Positions 54,242 through 62,486 are shown, counted from the first letter of the stretch. The stretch is 64,000 nt of DNA from Arthrobacter citreus (GCA_013200995.1 CP053688.1:5143262-5207261), one strand, 5' to 3'. Notes: generated from the letters alone by a model not told the origin. Made by a program: numbers and translations.

Positions 54242-54505
54242 ATGAAATATACTTGTCCTTGCTGTGGTTATAAAATTCTTGATGAAGAGCCTCCGGGAAC
54301 CTATGATATTTGTAGTATTTGTTTTTGGGAAGATGATCCAGTTCAATTTAAAGATCCTGATTTTGAAGGTGGAGCAAATATTCCTTCTTTAAGACAAGCG
54401 CAAATAAACTTTATTGAATTTGGTGCTTGCGAAGAAAGATGTATTGAATTTGTCAGAAAACCAAATGAAAGAGATAAAAAAGACACTAATTGGAAGCTTT
54501 TATAA
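54242..54505 (+). CDS. CPCC-type cysteine-rich protein (cassette gene)
   Basis: 87 aa. KYTCPCCGYKILDEEPPGTYDIC-SICFWEDDPVQ is the CPCC family signature (two CxxC-like pairs, presumably a zinc knuckle). Function of the family unknown; it is frequent among small accessory genes of Gram-positives. SD TAGGAGAG. Repeat R4 starts 9 bp after the stop. Confidence 0.85.
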   Translation: MKYTCPCCGYKILDEEPPGTYDICSICFWEDDPVQFKDPDFEGGANIPSLRQAQINFIEFGACEERCIEFVRKPNERDKKDTNWKLL

Positions 54506-54514
54506 TTTATTGTC

Positions 54515-54605
54515 CTTATGTAACTAACGCACTGTTTAGTTGAAAATCACGAGTTGCTTGCAGCTCGTTTTTTTATTCAAGTAAATGGCAGTTTAGTCGA
54601 ATAAG
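54515..54605 (+). repeat. Cassette-boundary repeat R4 (long form)
   Basis: CTTATGTAACTAACGCAC-TGTTTAGTTGAA, terminator hairpin CGAGTTGC/GCAGCTCG with T7, then ATTCAAGTAAATGGCAG-TTTAGTCGAATAAG. Confidence 0.88.
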
Positions 54606-54668
54606 AAATTAACTAAACAGCTTTTTCTTGTATTCTTAAGGAAATGTTGAACAAAAGGAGGGCGTTGA

Positions 54669-55235
54669 GTGAAGCTGTATACTTTTCAAAAACCAGCTTG
54701 GTGGGTTGCTTGTCGTCAACGTAGTTATTACGTAGCAGATTCGTCGTTCATATCTGATGAATTGATGGAATCTCCCTATAAGTGGATGCTCGAACAATAC
54801 AAGAAACGCATCCGTCATACGAGTGCACCTGCACTGTTATGGGTTTGGGAAGAAATTCCTGATGGGTACCGTGGCGGTGGGACAGATTGGGACATAGAAG
54901 AAGGTTATAAAGAAAACTATTTGTTTGTCTTCCAGCATAGCGAAAAGGACGTGCTGTGGAGTTGTTTTGACGCTTGGCATGTTCCACTAAATGAAGGCAG
55001 ACTAACATCTGCGGATGAAGAACCGTACGAAGACACCCTCCCTAAACGATATGGCTGGGAACGAGTTTTTGATTTTGACTGGCTAAAAAAGTATGAGTAT
55101 AGTGATATAACAACGAAGCAAGGTGTCATTGACGGCTTTACTGAGGACGAACTTCTTTCGGTCTATCGCTTTAACGAAGCAACACATTTCTGGGAGCTAC
55201 TTTATGGTGAAGCCGTAAAACTCGATTGGGCTTAA
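54669..55235 (+). CDS. DUF3841 family protein (cassette gene)
   Basis: 188 aa, GTG start 6 nt after AAAGGAGGG. Trp/Tyr-rich; LYTFQKPAWW and the PYKWMLEQYKKR, WVWEEIPDGYRGGG segments match DUF3841 as I know it. No export signal, no enzyme motif. Its base composition is richer in G+C than neighbours, consistent with independent origin. Repeat R5 begins 12 bp downstream. Confidence 0.78.
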   Translation: MKLYTFQKPAWWVACRQRSYYVADSSFISDELMESPYKWMLEQYKKRIRHTSAPALLWVWEEIPDGYRGGGTDWDIEEGYKENYLFVFQHSEKDVLWSCFDAWHVPLNEGRLTSADEEPYEDTLPKRYGWERVFDFDWLKKYEYSDITTKQGVIDGFTEDELLSVYRFNEATHFWELLYGEAVKLDWA

Positions 55236-55247
55236 ATAATTATGACC

Positions 55248-55281
55248 CTTAGGCAACTAAATAATGTTTTAGTTCAATTAG
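55248..55281 (+). repeat. Cassette-boundary repeat R5 (short form)
   Basis: CTTAGGCAACTAAATAATG-TTTTAGTTCAATTAG. Almost the same as the reconstructed site interrupted by the IS110 element (R7). Confidence 0.82.
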
Positions 55282-55320
55282 AGATTGTTACTCTAAAAGG
55301 TGTAAAAGGAGATATATATT

Positions 55321-55788
55321 TTGAAAAGAGGTATTAGTTTTGAGATACCAAATCAGTATGGACAATTTTTAGATGATATTTTAAAACCAGTGAATATTAA
55401 GGATTTTAACTGGTTTATTATAGGTGAAGAGTCTTATTTAGTGGTGGATGGAGACTTGGATAAACCTCTTTTTCCAGAATACATCCAAGTTATAAACGGT
55501 CCAGAACTTGATGATAAACTAAAAAAAAATGAATACTATTTAATATTTGCAGATTTAAAAGCTTTTCCCGAAAATAAAGATTCAATTGAAATAAGAACAT
55601 ACGAAGAATTTTTAAGTAGCGATTGCCAATTATGTTTATTAATAACAGATTGCATATATACAGATATTTATTGTAAAGAATTAGAGTTAATAGAAAAATT
55701 GTATACAAACGCACTACAAAATAATTACGAAAACCTATCCTATATCACAGATACGAATGATAGTAGAACAGGGCTCAGTTGTTGGTAG
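55321..55788 (+). CDS. DUF2691 family protein, copy A (cassette gene)
   Basis: 155 aa, TTG start after AAAAGGAGA. Opening KRGISFEIPNQYGQFLDDIL and closing DSRTGLSCW match DUF2691. Function unknown; cytoplasmic. A near-identical copy (about ten residue differences) is at 58105-58572, and similarity extends from repeat to repeat, including 60 bp upstream and 30 bp downstream. Confidence 0.85.
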   Translation: MKRGISFEIPNQYGQFLDDILKPVNIKDFNWFIIGEESYLVVDGDLDKPLFPEYIQVINGPELDDKLKKNEYYLIFADLKAFPENKDSIEIRTYEEFLSSDCQLCLLITDCIYTDIYCKELELIEKLYTNALQNNYENLSYITDTNDSRTGLSCW

Positions 55789-55798
55789 ATTTATATTT

Positions 55799-55890
55799 CT
55801 TATGCAACTAACTGATGCTTATGTTGAATAAGATCATAGTCGCAAATGCGAAATTCCTTATTCAACATAATGGCAGGTTAGTGGAAGAAG
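55799..55890 (+). repeat. Cassette-boundary repeat R6 (long form)
   Basis: CTTATGCAACTAACTGATGC then TTATGTTGAATAAG, inner hairpin around TAGTCGCAAATGCGA, then CTTATTCAACATAATGGCAG-GTTAGTGGAAGAAG. Identity with R10 ends precisely after CTGATGC. Confidence 0.88.
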
Positions 55891-55948
55891 GATTTTAATA
55901 GGTTTACGAGAAAAACTTAATATCAAATCAAGTATGATGGAGGAAGAT

Positions 55949-56398
55949 ATGGAAGAGTTAGAAGTAAAACAAATAAAAAATTTGTTATATGTTGATTTAA
56001 CATTTTTAGTGAAGGAAAGCAAAGATGAGGGTTTTCGTATGGTAGAAAGATTAGTAAATGATTATAAAAATGGTACTAATACTTTTAACAATTTAGGCGA
56101 GGTTTTATTTGGTGTTTTTAATGAAAAAGGTGAATTAGTTGCCGTTGGTGGATTAAATAAAGACCCTTTTTCGAATAAACAATATATCGGTAGACTTAGA
56201 AGGTTTTATGTTAGTAAAGAGTATAGGAGAAACGGTATTGGAAGCCTGTTGTTAAAAAGGATAATTAACGAAGCAAAAAAGTATTATAAAGTTTTAGTGC
56301 TTCATACTAATACAGAACAAGCTGATAAATTTTATACTTCCCTTGGATTTTCAAAAGAAAATAGATTTCTTAATTCTACACATTGTTTAAATATGTAA
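55949..56398 (+). CDS. GNAT acetyltransferase (cassette gene)
   Basis: About 149 aa from ATG 55949 (GGAGGAA just upstream; ATG 55934 and 55937 overlap the SD). Core acetyl-CoA motif FYVSKEYRRNGIGSLLLKRII and the LHTNTEQADKFYTSLGF end are typical GNAT. Substrate unknown. Repeat R7 begins 12 bp after the stop and is split by the IS110 element. Confidence 0.85.
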   Translation: MEELEVKQIKNLLYVDLTFLVKESKDEGFRMVERLVNDYKNGTNTFNNLGEVLFGVFNEKGELVAVGGLNKDPFSNKQYIGRLRRFYVSKEYRRNGIGSLLLKRIINEAKKYYKVLVLHTNTEQADKFYTSLGFSKENRFLNSTHCLNM

Positions 56399-56410
56399 AA
56401 ACAGTGAAGA

Positions 56411-56425
56411 GCTATACAACTAAAC
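56411..56425 (+). repeat. Cassette-boundary repeat R7, left half (split by IS110)
   Basis: CTATACAACTAA-AC. Joined to 58044-58072 (AC-TAATGCTTTAGTTCAATTAG) at the shared AC it gives a complete short-form repeat closely matching R5. Confidence 0.75.
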
Positions 56426-56556
56426 CAGCTAATAGTTTGTCAATAATTTTCAATAAAAAAATTTAGTGACCCATGTTATACTATTTTTGACATGCCAAAT
56501 AATCTTCCACTTATTCAAAAATTGGAAGATTATGGTAGTTGAAGTTAGTTCAGATT

Positions 56557-57792
56557 TTAAGCTAGATCTTGGAAAGTCGTTTTGCTTTTTAACAGGGCAT
56601 AAATCCAATGTAATAGTTTGTTTACACAAGCAATAACTGTTACTCTAAATGGTTTTCCTTCTTCACGCTTTTTATCATAAAATTGTCGCATTCGCTTATT
56701 TCGTGGGATGATTTCGTCTGTTGTCTTACTCTTACGATTATCACGAATTGCACACCGAACAGCCATAAATAACGCATGTCTCAATCGACTAGAACCACGT
56801 TTTGTAATACGGTTTCTACTGGCTGTGAATTTACCAGATTCAAAGACACTCGGGTCAACACCAGTGAAAGCCACAAGTTTTTTAGGATTATCAAACCGAT
56901 CAATTTCACCAATTTCAGAGATAATCGTTGCCGCGATTTTTTTTCCGATACCTGGAATCGATTGGATGATAGTATATTCTTCAATTTCTTTTACGAGGAC
57001 ATCTATCTCTGCTTTTAAATTGGATAGATGTTCTTTGTATTGAAGAACCATTTTAATATGCATCTCAAGCGAAATAATTAGGCTTCTATAAAGATTTACT
57101 TGAAACGGATTTTTTTCAGCCGCAGTAATTAAAAGCTTAGCTCTTTCGTTTGCCCATTGTTTAGAACGACTAGTACATAAAGATGCGATTCGTTTAGCTA
57201 GTTGATCTTCACCTGCTTGTAACACAGCTTCAGATGAAGGAAACTCCAGTAAAGTTAAGAGTGAAACATTAGAATACAAATCTCCAAATACACCTCGATA
57301 TTCAGGAAACACTTGATCTAGAATCGCTAAAAAATGTAGTTTTGTCTGAGAACTAATACCTGTTAAATGATCGTGCTGTCTGGTTAAATTTCGCAGGTTT
57401 AGTAACTGTGCACCACGTTTTTTATGTGGCTCTAACTCTTCTTTGTAATACAGCTCGCAGAGGTGGTACGCATCGATGACATCAGTCTTAACCTTTCTTA
57501 AACTCGAACTTTTAGCTCGATAAGAGATTAATGGATTAATAACGATGTAAATATAATTTAAGCTATCTAAGAACTGCATAACTGGAGAATGGTAATGTCC
57601 TGTCGATTCCATTATTAATACTGGTTTTGAATTGGCTTTTTCTTCGATACTCTGTAAGAATTGATGTAGCTGCTTAAACCCTTCAACTGTATGTGAAATT
57701 TTAAAACTTTTTTTAAAAGGAGTCTTTCTATCTAAAAAAGCTTGTATTTGGCTTTCTCCTTTTGCGACATCCAGACCAACTACTGGATTCAT
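56557..57792 (-). CDS. IS110-family DEDD recombinase (transposase)
   Basis: 411 aa, full length. RuvC-like N-domain with Asp8 (GLDVAKG), Glu62 (MESTGHY), Asp104 and Asp107 (VKTDVIDAYH). C-terminal Transposase_20 domain with IQSIPGIGKKIAATII and the serine region KRGSSRLRHALF (Ser334/Ser335). All catalytic residues present and no frameshift, so the element may be active. In this family the protein works with a bridge RNA made from the non-coding end; here that end is upstream of the gene, as in the IS110/IS621 subgroup. SD TAGGAGGAG. Confidence 0.93.
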   Translation of the reverse strand: MNPVVGLDVAKGESQIQAFLDRKTPFKKSFKISHTVEGFKQLHQFLQSIEEKANSKPVLIMESTGHYHSPVMQFLDSLNYIYIVINPLISYRAKSSSLRKVKTDVIDAYHLCELYYKEELEPHKKRGAQLLNLRNLTRQHDHLTGISSQTKLHFLAILDQVFPEYRGVFGDLYSNVSLLTLLEFPSSEAVLQAGEDQLAKRIASLCTSRSKQWANERAKLLITAAEKNPFQVNLYRSLIISLEMHIKMVLQYKEHLSNLKAEIDVLVKEIEEYTIIQSIPGIGKKIAATIISEIGEIDRFDNPKKLVAFTGVDPSVFESGKFTASRNRITKRGSSRLRHALFMAVRCAIRDNRKSKTTDEIIPRNKRMRQFYDKKREEGKPFRVTVIACVNKLLHWIYALLKSKTTFQDLA

Positions 57793-57844
57793 AAACTATC
57801 TCCTCCTAAAACTATTAAATTTATCGGTTCCCCTAATACTCCCT

Positions 57845-57985
57845 TATAGTGTCATAGGTTCGCTTGTTATGCGGGATCTATGTCCCAACCAGCCAAAATC
57901 ATGTTTCTATAAGTAGGGGGTGAACTGTTTAGTTGACGGGGTCTAAGCCCCACTAATGCTTCGTTCTGCCCCGACTACTTAATCA
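57845..57985 (-). ncRNA. Predicted IS110 bridge RNA (target- and donor-binding loops)
   Basis: Minus strand, read leftwards. Target loop (57966-57922): stem GAAC/GTTC inside an outer TAAGTAG/CTACTTA stem, a GGGG-CTTAGA-CCCC terminal hairpin, loop arms GAAGCATTAGT and GTCAACTAAACA. They match the right flank (ACTAATGCTT, 58044-58053) and the left flank (CAACTAAAC, 56417-56425). Donor loop (57894-57858): hairpin GGGA-CATAGA-TCCC, arms GGCTGGTT and AGCGAACC, matching the element's joined ends ...CGA-AC-CAGC. All four arms agree on core AC (+ strand). Exact RNA ends unknown. Confidence 0.72.
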
Positions 57986-58043
57986 TAAGACCATATAAAA
58001 AATGGTCAACCAGTAAATAAAACTGGATGACCTTATAATACGA

Positions 58044-58072
58044 ACTAATGCTTTAGTTCAATTAGAGATTGT
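58044..58072 (+). repeat. Cassette-boundary repeat R7, right half
   Basis: ACTAATGCTTTAGTTC-AATTAG; together with 56411-56425 it restores the repeat preceding DUF2691 copy B. Confidence 0.75.
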
Positions 58073-58104
58073 TACTCTAAAAGGTGTAAAAGGAGATATA
58101 CATT

Positions 58105-58572
58105 TTGAAAAGAGGTATTAGTTTTGAGATTCCAAATCAGTATGGACAATTTTTAGCTGATATTTTAAAACCAGTGATTATTAAGGATTTTAATTGGTTT
58201 ATTATAGGTGAAGAGTCTTATTTAGTGGTGGATGAAAACTTGGATAAACCTCTTTTTCCAGAAAACATCCAAGTTATAAACGGTTCAGAACTTGATGATA
58301 AACTAAAAAATAATGAGTACTATTTAATATTTGCAGATTTAAAAGCCTTTCCCGAAAATAAAGATTCAGTTGAAATAAGAACATACGAAGAATTTTTAAG
58401 TAGCGATTGCCAATTATGTTTATTAATAACAGATTGCACATATACAGATATTTATTGTAAAGACTTAGAGTTAATAGAAAAATTGTATACAAACGCACTA
58501 CAGTATAATTACGAAAACCTATCCTATATCACAGATTCGAATGATAGTAGAACAGGACTTAGTTGTTGGTAG
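58105..58572 (+). CDS. DUF2691 family protein, copy B (cassette gene)
   Basis: 155 aa, TTG start after AAAAGGAGA. Differs from copy A at about ten positions only (for example LADIL for LDDIL, VIIKDF for VNIKDF). Both frames are intact. The match to copy A starts in the upstream repeat and stops within the downstream repeat, i.e. the whole cassette was duplicated. Confidence 0.85.
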   Translation: MKRGISFEIPNQYGQFLADILKPVIIKDFNWFIIGEESYLVVDENLDKPLFPENIQVINGSELDDKLKNNEYYLIFADLKAFPENKDSVEIRTYEEFLSSDCQLCLLITDCTYTDIYCKDLELIEKLYTNALQYNYENLSYITDSNDSRTGLSCW

Positions 58573-58582
58573 GTTTATATTT

Positions 58583-58616
58583 CTTATGCAACTAACTGAT
58601 GCAATAGTTAAACAAG
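58583..58616 (+). repeat. Cassette-boundary repeat R10 (short form)
   Basis: CTTATGCAACTAACTGATGC-AATAGTTAAACAAG. Same as R6 up to CTGATGC, then different. Confidence 0.82.
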
Positions 58617-58639
58617 ACTTTTAAGAATTAAAGGAGAAG

Positions 58640-58798
58640 ATGAATAAAAACGAATTTCTACAATTCATTGAAGAGTGGGGAGAATACTTTAAATGGATAT
58701 CAGTTTCACTTAGAAATGAATATGAAAAAATATTGATAGATTTGAAAAGTATTTATAGTTCAAATGAAATAAATTACGTGAAATTCTTAGGAGATTAA
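58640..58798 (+). CDS. 52-aa protein (cassette gene)
   Basis: ATG right after AAGGAGA; MNKNEFLQFIEEWGEYFKWI... ends VKFLGD. Acidic, helical, no signal peptide; no family recognised. It fills the interval between repeats R10 and R11 (19 bp before R11), which supports it as a real cassette gene. May be the truncated start of a longer immunity-like protein. Confidence 0.55.
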   Translation: MNKNEFLQFIEEWGEYFKWISVSLRNEYEKILIDLKSIYSSNEINYVKFLGD

Positions 58799-58816
58799 TA
58801 AATATGTTTAACCATT

Positions 58817-58908
58817 CTAATGCAACTACGCAGTGCAATAGTTGAACAACAAGATCGGCTGTTTAGTCGATTTTTTTATTCAACAAAATGGCAGTTTGGT
58901 TCAATAAG
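58817..58908 (+). repeat. Cassette-boundary repeat R11 (long form)
   Basis: CTAATGCAACTACGCAG-TGCAATAGTTGAACAA, terminator GATCGGCTG-TTTAGTCGAT with T7, ATTCAACAAAATGGCAG-TTTGGTTCAATAAG. Confidence 0.87.
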
Positions 58909-58971
58909 GAATGATATACTATTAGTAATATTTTTAAACATCAAGAGGAAGTAGAACGGAGCATATGTTTA

Positions 58972-59289
58972 ATGGAAAAAAGAACTACTACTAATAAATA
59001 TCTACCTTATTTCTTTTCTTATTTACTTGTTTATCCCTGTAGCTTTCCTTTAGTTGTTATTATAGGATTAGCAACAGCCAGTCTAAGCGAAAGTAAAGCA
59101 AATGTGGTTTCTTATATTGTTTGCGCTTTAGTAACAATTGTAGGCGCTATAATATTGAATTTATATTTTAAGAATTTCATGGGATTGAAGAAAAATAATA
59201 AACAAACTTGGTCTATATTTATAACTCATTTAATTTTGATTCCTTTAACAGTTTTTATATATTACTGGGTTACATGGAACTTTTTTTAA
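58972..59289 (+). CDS. Small membrane protein (cassette gene)
   Basis: 105 aa, ATG with GGAG 9 nt upstream. Three hydrophobic segments (about 12-35, 43-65, 80-103). No family recognised. Repeat R12 starts 23 bp after the stop. Confidence 0.65.
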   Translation: MEKRTTTNKYLPYFFSYLLVYPCSFPLVVIIGLATASLSESKANVVSYIVCALVTIVGAIILNLYFKNFMGLKKNNKQTWSIFITHLILIPLTVFIYYWVTWNFF

Positions 59290-59311
59290 TTAATGAAAAT
59301 AGCGTATGGGT

Positions 59312-59377
59312 GATTGAACTAAATGATGCTTTAGTTATACAACGTAAAACGCGATCGGCGATTTTGTCGGTCTTTTT
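59312..59377 (+). repeat. Cassette-boundary repeat R12, left part (split by intron)
   Basis: GATTGAACTAAATGATGC-TTTAGTTATACAAC, then the terminator stem GATCGGCG-ATTT-TGTCGGTC and T5. The right part resumes at 61546. Confidence 0.82.
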
Positions 59378-61545
59378 GTGCGACGGGCAGTCGCATAGGG
59401 TGCTGACCTAGTCAGCACCCTTCAATCATTTTAACTAGACAGAGACGACACTTCGGTGTAACGACTGGACGAAGGATAAAATTATGAATTCCAGATGGTG
59501 AAAATCCATACTCGAGGAGACTGACCTAGCTCGAGAAGTCTAATCTAGGGCATTATCGCGAGGTATTGTCTGAAGGAGATGCGGTAAATCGAGAGACCCG
59601 TAGACGAAAAGATAGACCCTAATGCAAGAAGTGTGAAGCACGGCGGCGGGATAAGTTGGTGACTCTGCGAAAAGTGAGGAAACCCACTAAAACGGCATTT
59701 TCTTTAGAAGTCAGAGCGAGAAAATGTGGCTTATAACGTGATGGTGCAGGGTATGTCTTGAAGGAAAATGCGATGACCCCGTGAGGTCTCCACCTTACCG
59801 AACAGGCAGGGTTCTAATCTATAAGGGCAATCCGAAGTGATGAAGAACGGGTGGAGAAGTCAGACGTTCTCATAGTACGGAAGTAGTTCGATGACCATAA
59901 CATTGAATGAACGGAAGGGGAACGACCTATGGCTCCAAGTCATGGACGAGATGGAATGTCAACAATCAAGTTACTGAGGTAAAACCGTTTGAATGAACAT
60001 CAAGGAAAGGCATGGAATATGTAATGAATCAAGAGTGGAAATTTAAATTACACAGTGTTTATGGTCAATTATTATTCGACCGTAAATTAACAAAAAGCTT
60101 CGAACAAGTAAAAGCGAATAAAGGTACAGGTGGAATTGACGGAGAATCAATCGAAAGTTATGAATCTAACTTGAATGGAAATATTTTGTCATTACTTGAA
60201 AAGTTAAGAACGAAAACCTACAAAGCACAACCAGTCAAAAGAGTATACATACCTAAGAAAAATGGAAAGAAACGACCATTGGGAATTCCGACAATTCAAG
60301 ACCGTATTGTTCAACAGAGTTTAGTAAATGTGTTACAACCAAAATTTGAGGATCTACTGTTTCATAATTGGTCAGTAGGATATCGACCAAATCGAGGAGT
60401 TCAAAGAGCCCTTCAAATAATCTTATGGAATATAGAACAGGGATATAATCATATATACGATTGTGATATAAAAGGCTTCTTCGATAATATTCCACATAAG
60501 AATCTAATCGGAATATTAAAGAAATACGTCTCGGACCGAACGGTCCTTAGTCTCATAGAACAATGGTTAAAGGTTGGACACATGGAAGAAGGAAAACTGA
60601 TTCATTCTGACTACGGGACTCCTCAAGGTGGAGTAATTTCACCATTACTAGCAAATGTCTATCTTAATGAATTGGATTGGGAATGGGATTTGAATGGTAT
60701 TCGCTTCGTTCGTTACGCAGATGATTTTCTTTTATTTGCGAAATCAAAAGAATTAATCGAAAAAGCAGCGTCCTTAACTAAAGAAAAGTTGAAAGAGTTA
60801 GGATTAGAGATTTCAAAAGAGAAAACTAGAGTAGTCAACTTTGAGAAGGACGATTTCGATTTCCTAGGTTTTACATTTCATCATTGGAGACCGAATAAGA
60901 AAGTTAATAAACCTATATTTCATGTGACACCTAAGGAAGAATCAATCAAAGACTTTCGATTGAAAATTAAAGAAAAGACTCGAAAGACTTTAACTCTGAG
61001 CAAAGAAGAATGGGTTAGTCGTGTGAATCCAATTATACGTGGAAAAGTCAATTATTATGTGACAATCATCAAAGCGATTAAGGCTAATGAAGAACTAGGT
61101 CAGACAAGTCATTGTATTACCAGATGGACGAGAAATCGACTTCGAAATCTAGATGGATACATAAGAAGGCGACTGCGAGTAGCCTTTATTCATAAACATC
61201 CAACCCAAAGAAAAGGGGATAAAATGAATAGTTTATGGAATAACTCATTCTTTCTAAAGACTAACCTAATCCCATCTTATTGGCTTTACTTAAATAAAGC
61301 TTTCGGCTACACAAAAGAACAATATTTAAATGACATGAAGAAAACAACTAAACGCAACATACATACAAGGATTAAAAGAGAAAGAGAAAAGGGAAAAGAA
61401 TATTACAACCCTATTCGTCTCCAAAAGATGCAAAATGCCTGGAATGCATCCTCTTGATAAACACTACAACATATGGGTAAGCCGTATGCCTTAATTGGGC
61501 AAGTACGGTTTGATAAGGGGGAAGTCTCGTGAGAGATTTCCCTAC
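59378..61545 (+). mobile_element. Group II intron within repeat R12
   Basis: 2168 bp. The 5' end GTGCGAC follows the GUGYG rule. A ~630-nt structured 5' region precedes the reverse-transcriptase gene. Domain V is visible at 61479-61511 (AGCCGTATGCC ... GGGCAAGTACGGTTT, with the AGC triad), domain VI at 61517-61545 (GGGGAAGTCTC/GAGATTTCCC), and the 3' end is CTAC (AY). It sits directly after a terminator hairpin and T-run, the preferred site of class C introns. Removing it restores a long-form repeat like R11. Class assignment is inference. Confidence 0.88.
60012..61457 (+). CDS. ltrA: Group II intron reverse transcriptase/maturase (LtrA-like)
   Basis: 481 aa. RT domain with PLGIPTIQDRIVQQ, GYRPNRG, DIKGFFDNI, TPQGGVISPLLANVYL and the catalytic YADD at 235-238 (RYADDFLLF). 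Thumb/maturase domain X about 290-400 (GFTFHHWRP..., INPIIRGKVNYY-like VNPIIRGKVNYYV). No HNH endonuclease domain, as in class C and some related introns, so mobility would rely on DNA secondary structure or replication forks. Complete and probably functional. AAGGAAAGG precedes the ATG. Confidence 0.93.
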   Translation: MEYVMNQEWKFKLHSVYGQLLFDRKLTKSFEQVKANKGTGGIDGESIESYESNLNGNILSLLEKLRTKTYKAQPVKRVYIPKKNGKKRPLGIPTIQDRIVQQSLVNVLQPKFEDLLFHNWSVGYRPNRGVQRALQIILWNIEQGYNHIYDCDIKGFFDNIPHKNLIGILKKYVSDRTVLSLIEQWLKVGHMEEGKLIHSDYGTPQGGVISPLLANVYLNELDWEWDLNGIRFVRYADDFLLFAKSKELIEKAASLTKEKLKELGLEISKEKTRVVNFEKDDFDFLGFTFHHWRPNKKVNKPIFHVTPKEESIKDFRLKIKEKTRKTLTLSKEEWVSRVNPIIRGKVNYYVTIIKAIKANEELGQTSHCITRWTRNRLRNLDGYIRRRLRVAFIHKHPTQRKGDKMNSLWNNSFFLKTNLIPSYWLYLNKAFGYTKEQYLNDMKKTTKRNIHTRIKREREKGKEYYNPIRLQKMQNAWNASS

Positions 61546-61584
61546 TTTATTTTATTGAACAAAATGCCTGTTTAGTTGCTTAAG
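61546..61584 (+). repeat. Cassette-boundary repeat R12, right part
   Basis: TTTATTTTATTGAACAAAA-TGCCTGTTTAGTTGC-TTAAG: the right arm expected after the terminator T-run. Confidence 0.8.
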
Positions 61585-61679
61585 AATTTAGAGTGTATAA
61601 TGGGATGATGCTAGAAAATTCGCTTATTAAGAAGAATATGATTTTAATTATAAATACCACAACTGTATAAGGAGGACTT

Positions 61680-62036
61680 ATGAATAAACTTAAAGAATTT
61701 TATTGGGATATTTTATATAGGTTGTTTAGGATACAGTCTAAAAATGCAGGCTGGACAACATTTGCCCCTTTGAGAATTGCCCCTGAATATAGTGTTAACT
61801 TGGAAAAAGGTCAAGTTACAGGAGAAGTAAAATATAATGAAAAGATATACTTGACTGTTATTGTAGATGTTCCTAACGAAAGTACTGTGGTTAAAGGGAG
61901 TCTTAGACGTATTCATAAACATACAAGACCATTTAAAAAACATAATTACATAGAAATTATTAAAGATAATGCGGAATATTTTATTGAAAACAAAATAGCA
62001 AATCCAAAGGAACACTATGATAAGCTATTCAACTAA
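61680..62036 (+). CDS. 118-aa protein of unknown function (cassette gene)
   Basis: ATG after AAGGAGG. Basic, beta-rich middle (YSVNLEKGQVTGEVKYNEKIYLTVIVDVP) and a helical end. No signal peptide; no family recognised. The stop codon TAA lies inside the next repeat (TTCAAC-TAA-C), so the repeat abuts the coding end with no gap. Confidence 0.65.
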   Translation: MNKLKEFYWDILYRLFRIQSKNAGWTTFAPLRIAPEYSVNLEKGQVTGEVKYNEKIYLTVIVDVPNESTVVKGSLRRIHKHTRPFKKHNYIEIIKDNAEYFIENKIANPKEHYDKLFN

Positions 62037-62073
62037 CTAATGAACTAGTTTTATAAAATGGCAACTGAAAGAA
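62025..62073 (+). repeat. Cassette-boundary repeat R13
   Basis: CTATTCAACTAACTAATG-AACTAGTTTTATAA-AATGGCAACTG; it overlaps the stop codon of the preceding gene and lacks an internal terminator. Confidence 0.7.
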
Positions 62074-62147
62074 TCAGATTCCATTTTTAATTTTGATATA
62101 ATATTAATAGGTTGGTAAATACATATTGACATCTTGGGGGAATTAAT

Positions 62148-62486
62148 TTGGAAAAAGCTATTAGAAAAGGTCTCATTTATGGTATTTTGTTTGGGATAGC
62201 AATTGCAATTTTATTTATTAAACATTATGAAATTAACACATCATTTCAAGGAAATGAGATTATTTATTTAAACAAATTTGATTACTTAATATTAATTTTA
62301 AAGCGTGGCATTGTTGGTTCATTTTTTGGAGCCTTTCTAGCTTTTATTATTTTTAAACTAAATGATTCATTAAAACTGAGTAAAAAAATGAAATTTGCTG
62401 CCATTATATTTGGCATATGCGTAGTTGGACCAGTTATACAATATTTAGTTTCTTTAAGACTCAATGAATTATCGCTGTTTAACTAG
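62148..62486 (+). CDS. Small membrane protein (cassette gene)
   Basis: 112 aa, TTG start with GGGGGAA upstream. Three hydrophobic segments (about 7-25, 55-70, 84-104). No family recognised. Ends ...SLFN with its stop (AAC-TAG) in a degenerate repeat, R14, like the preceding gene. Confidence 0.62.
   Translation: MEKAIRKGLIYGILFGIAIAILFIKHYEINTSFQGNEIIYLNKFDYLILILKRGIVGSFFGAFLAFIIFKLNDSLKLSKKMKFAAIIFGICVVGPVIQYLVSLRLNELSLFN

Larger units (their letters stand above)
56424..58045 (-). mobile_element. IS110-family insertion sequence within repeat R7
   Basis: About 1.62 kb between two AC dinucleotides (56424-56425 and 58044-58045), which I take as the duplicated core of an IS110-type exchange. 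No terminal inverted repeats, as usual for the family. One DEDD recombinase gene (56557-57792, minus), a 130-bp right end and a 250-bp left end that carries several hairpins and the predicted bridge RNA. Boundaries are inferred from rejoining the flanks into a repeat that matches R5, and from the guide loops, which independently point to the same core. Confidence 0.8.
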
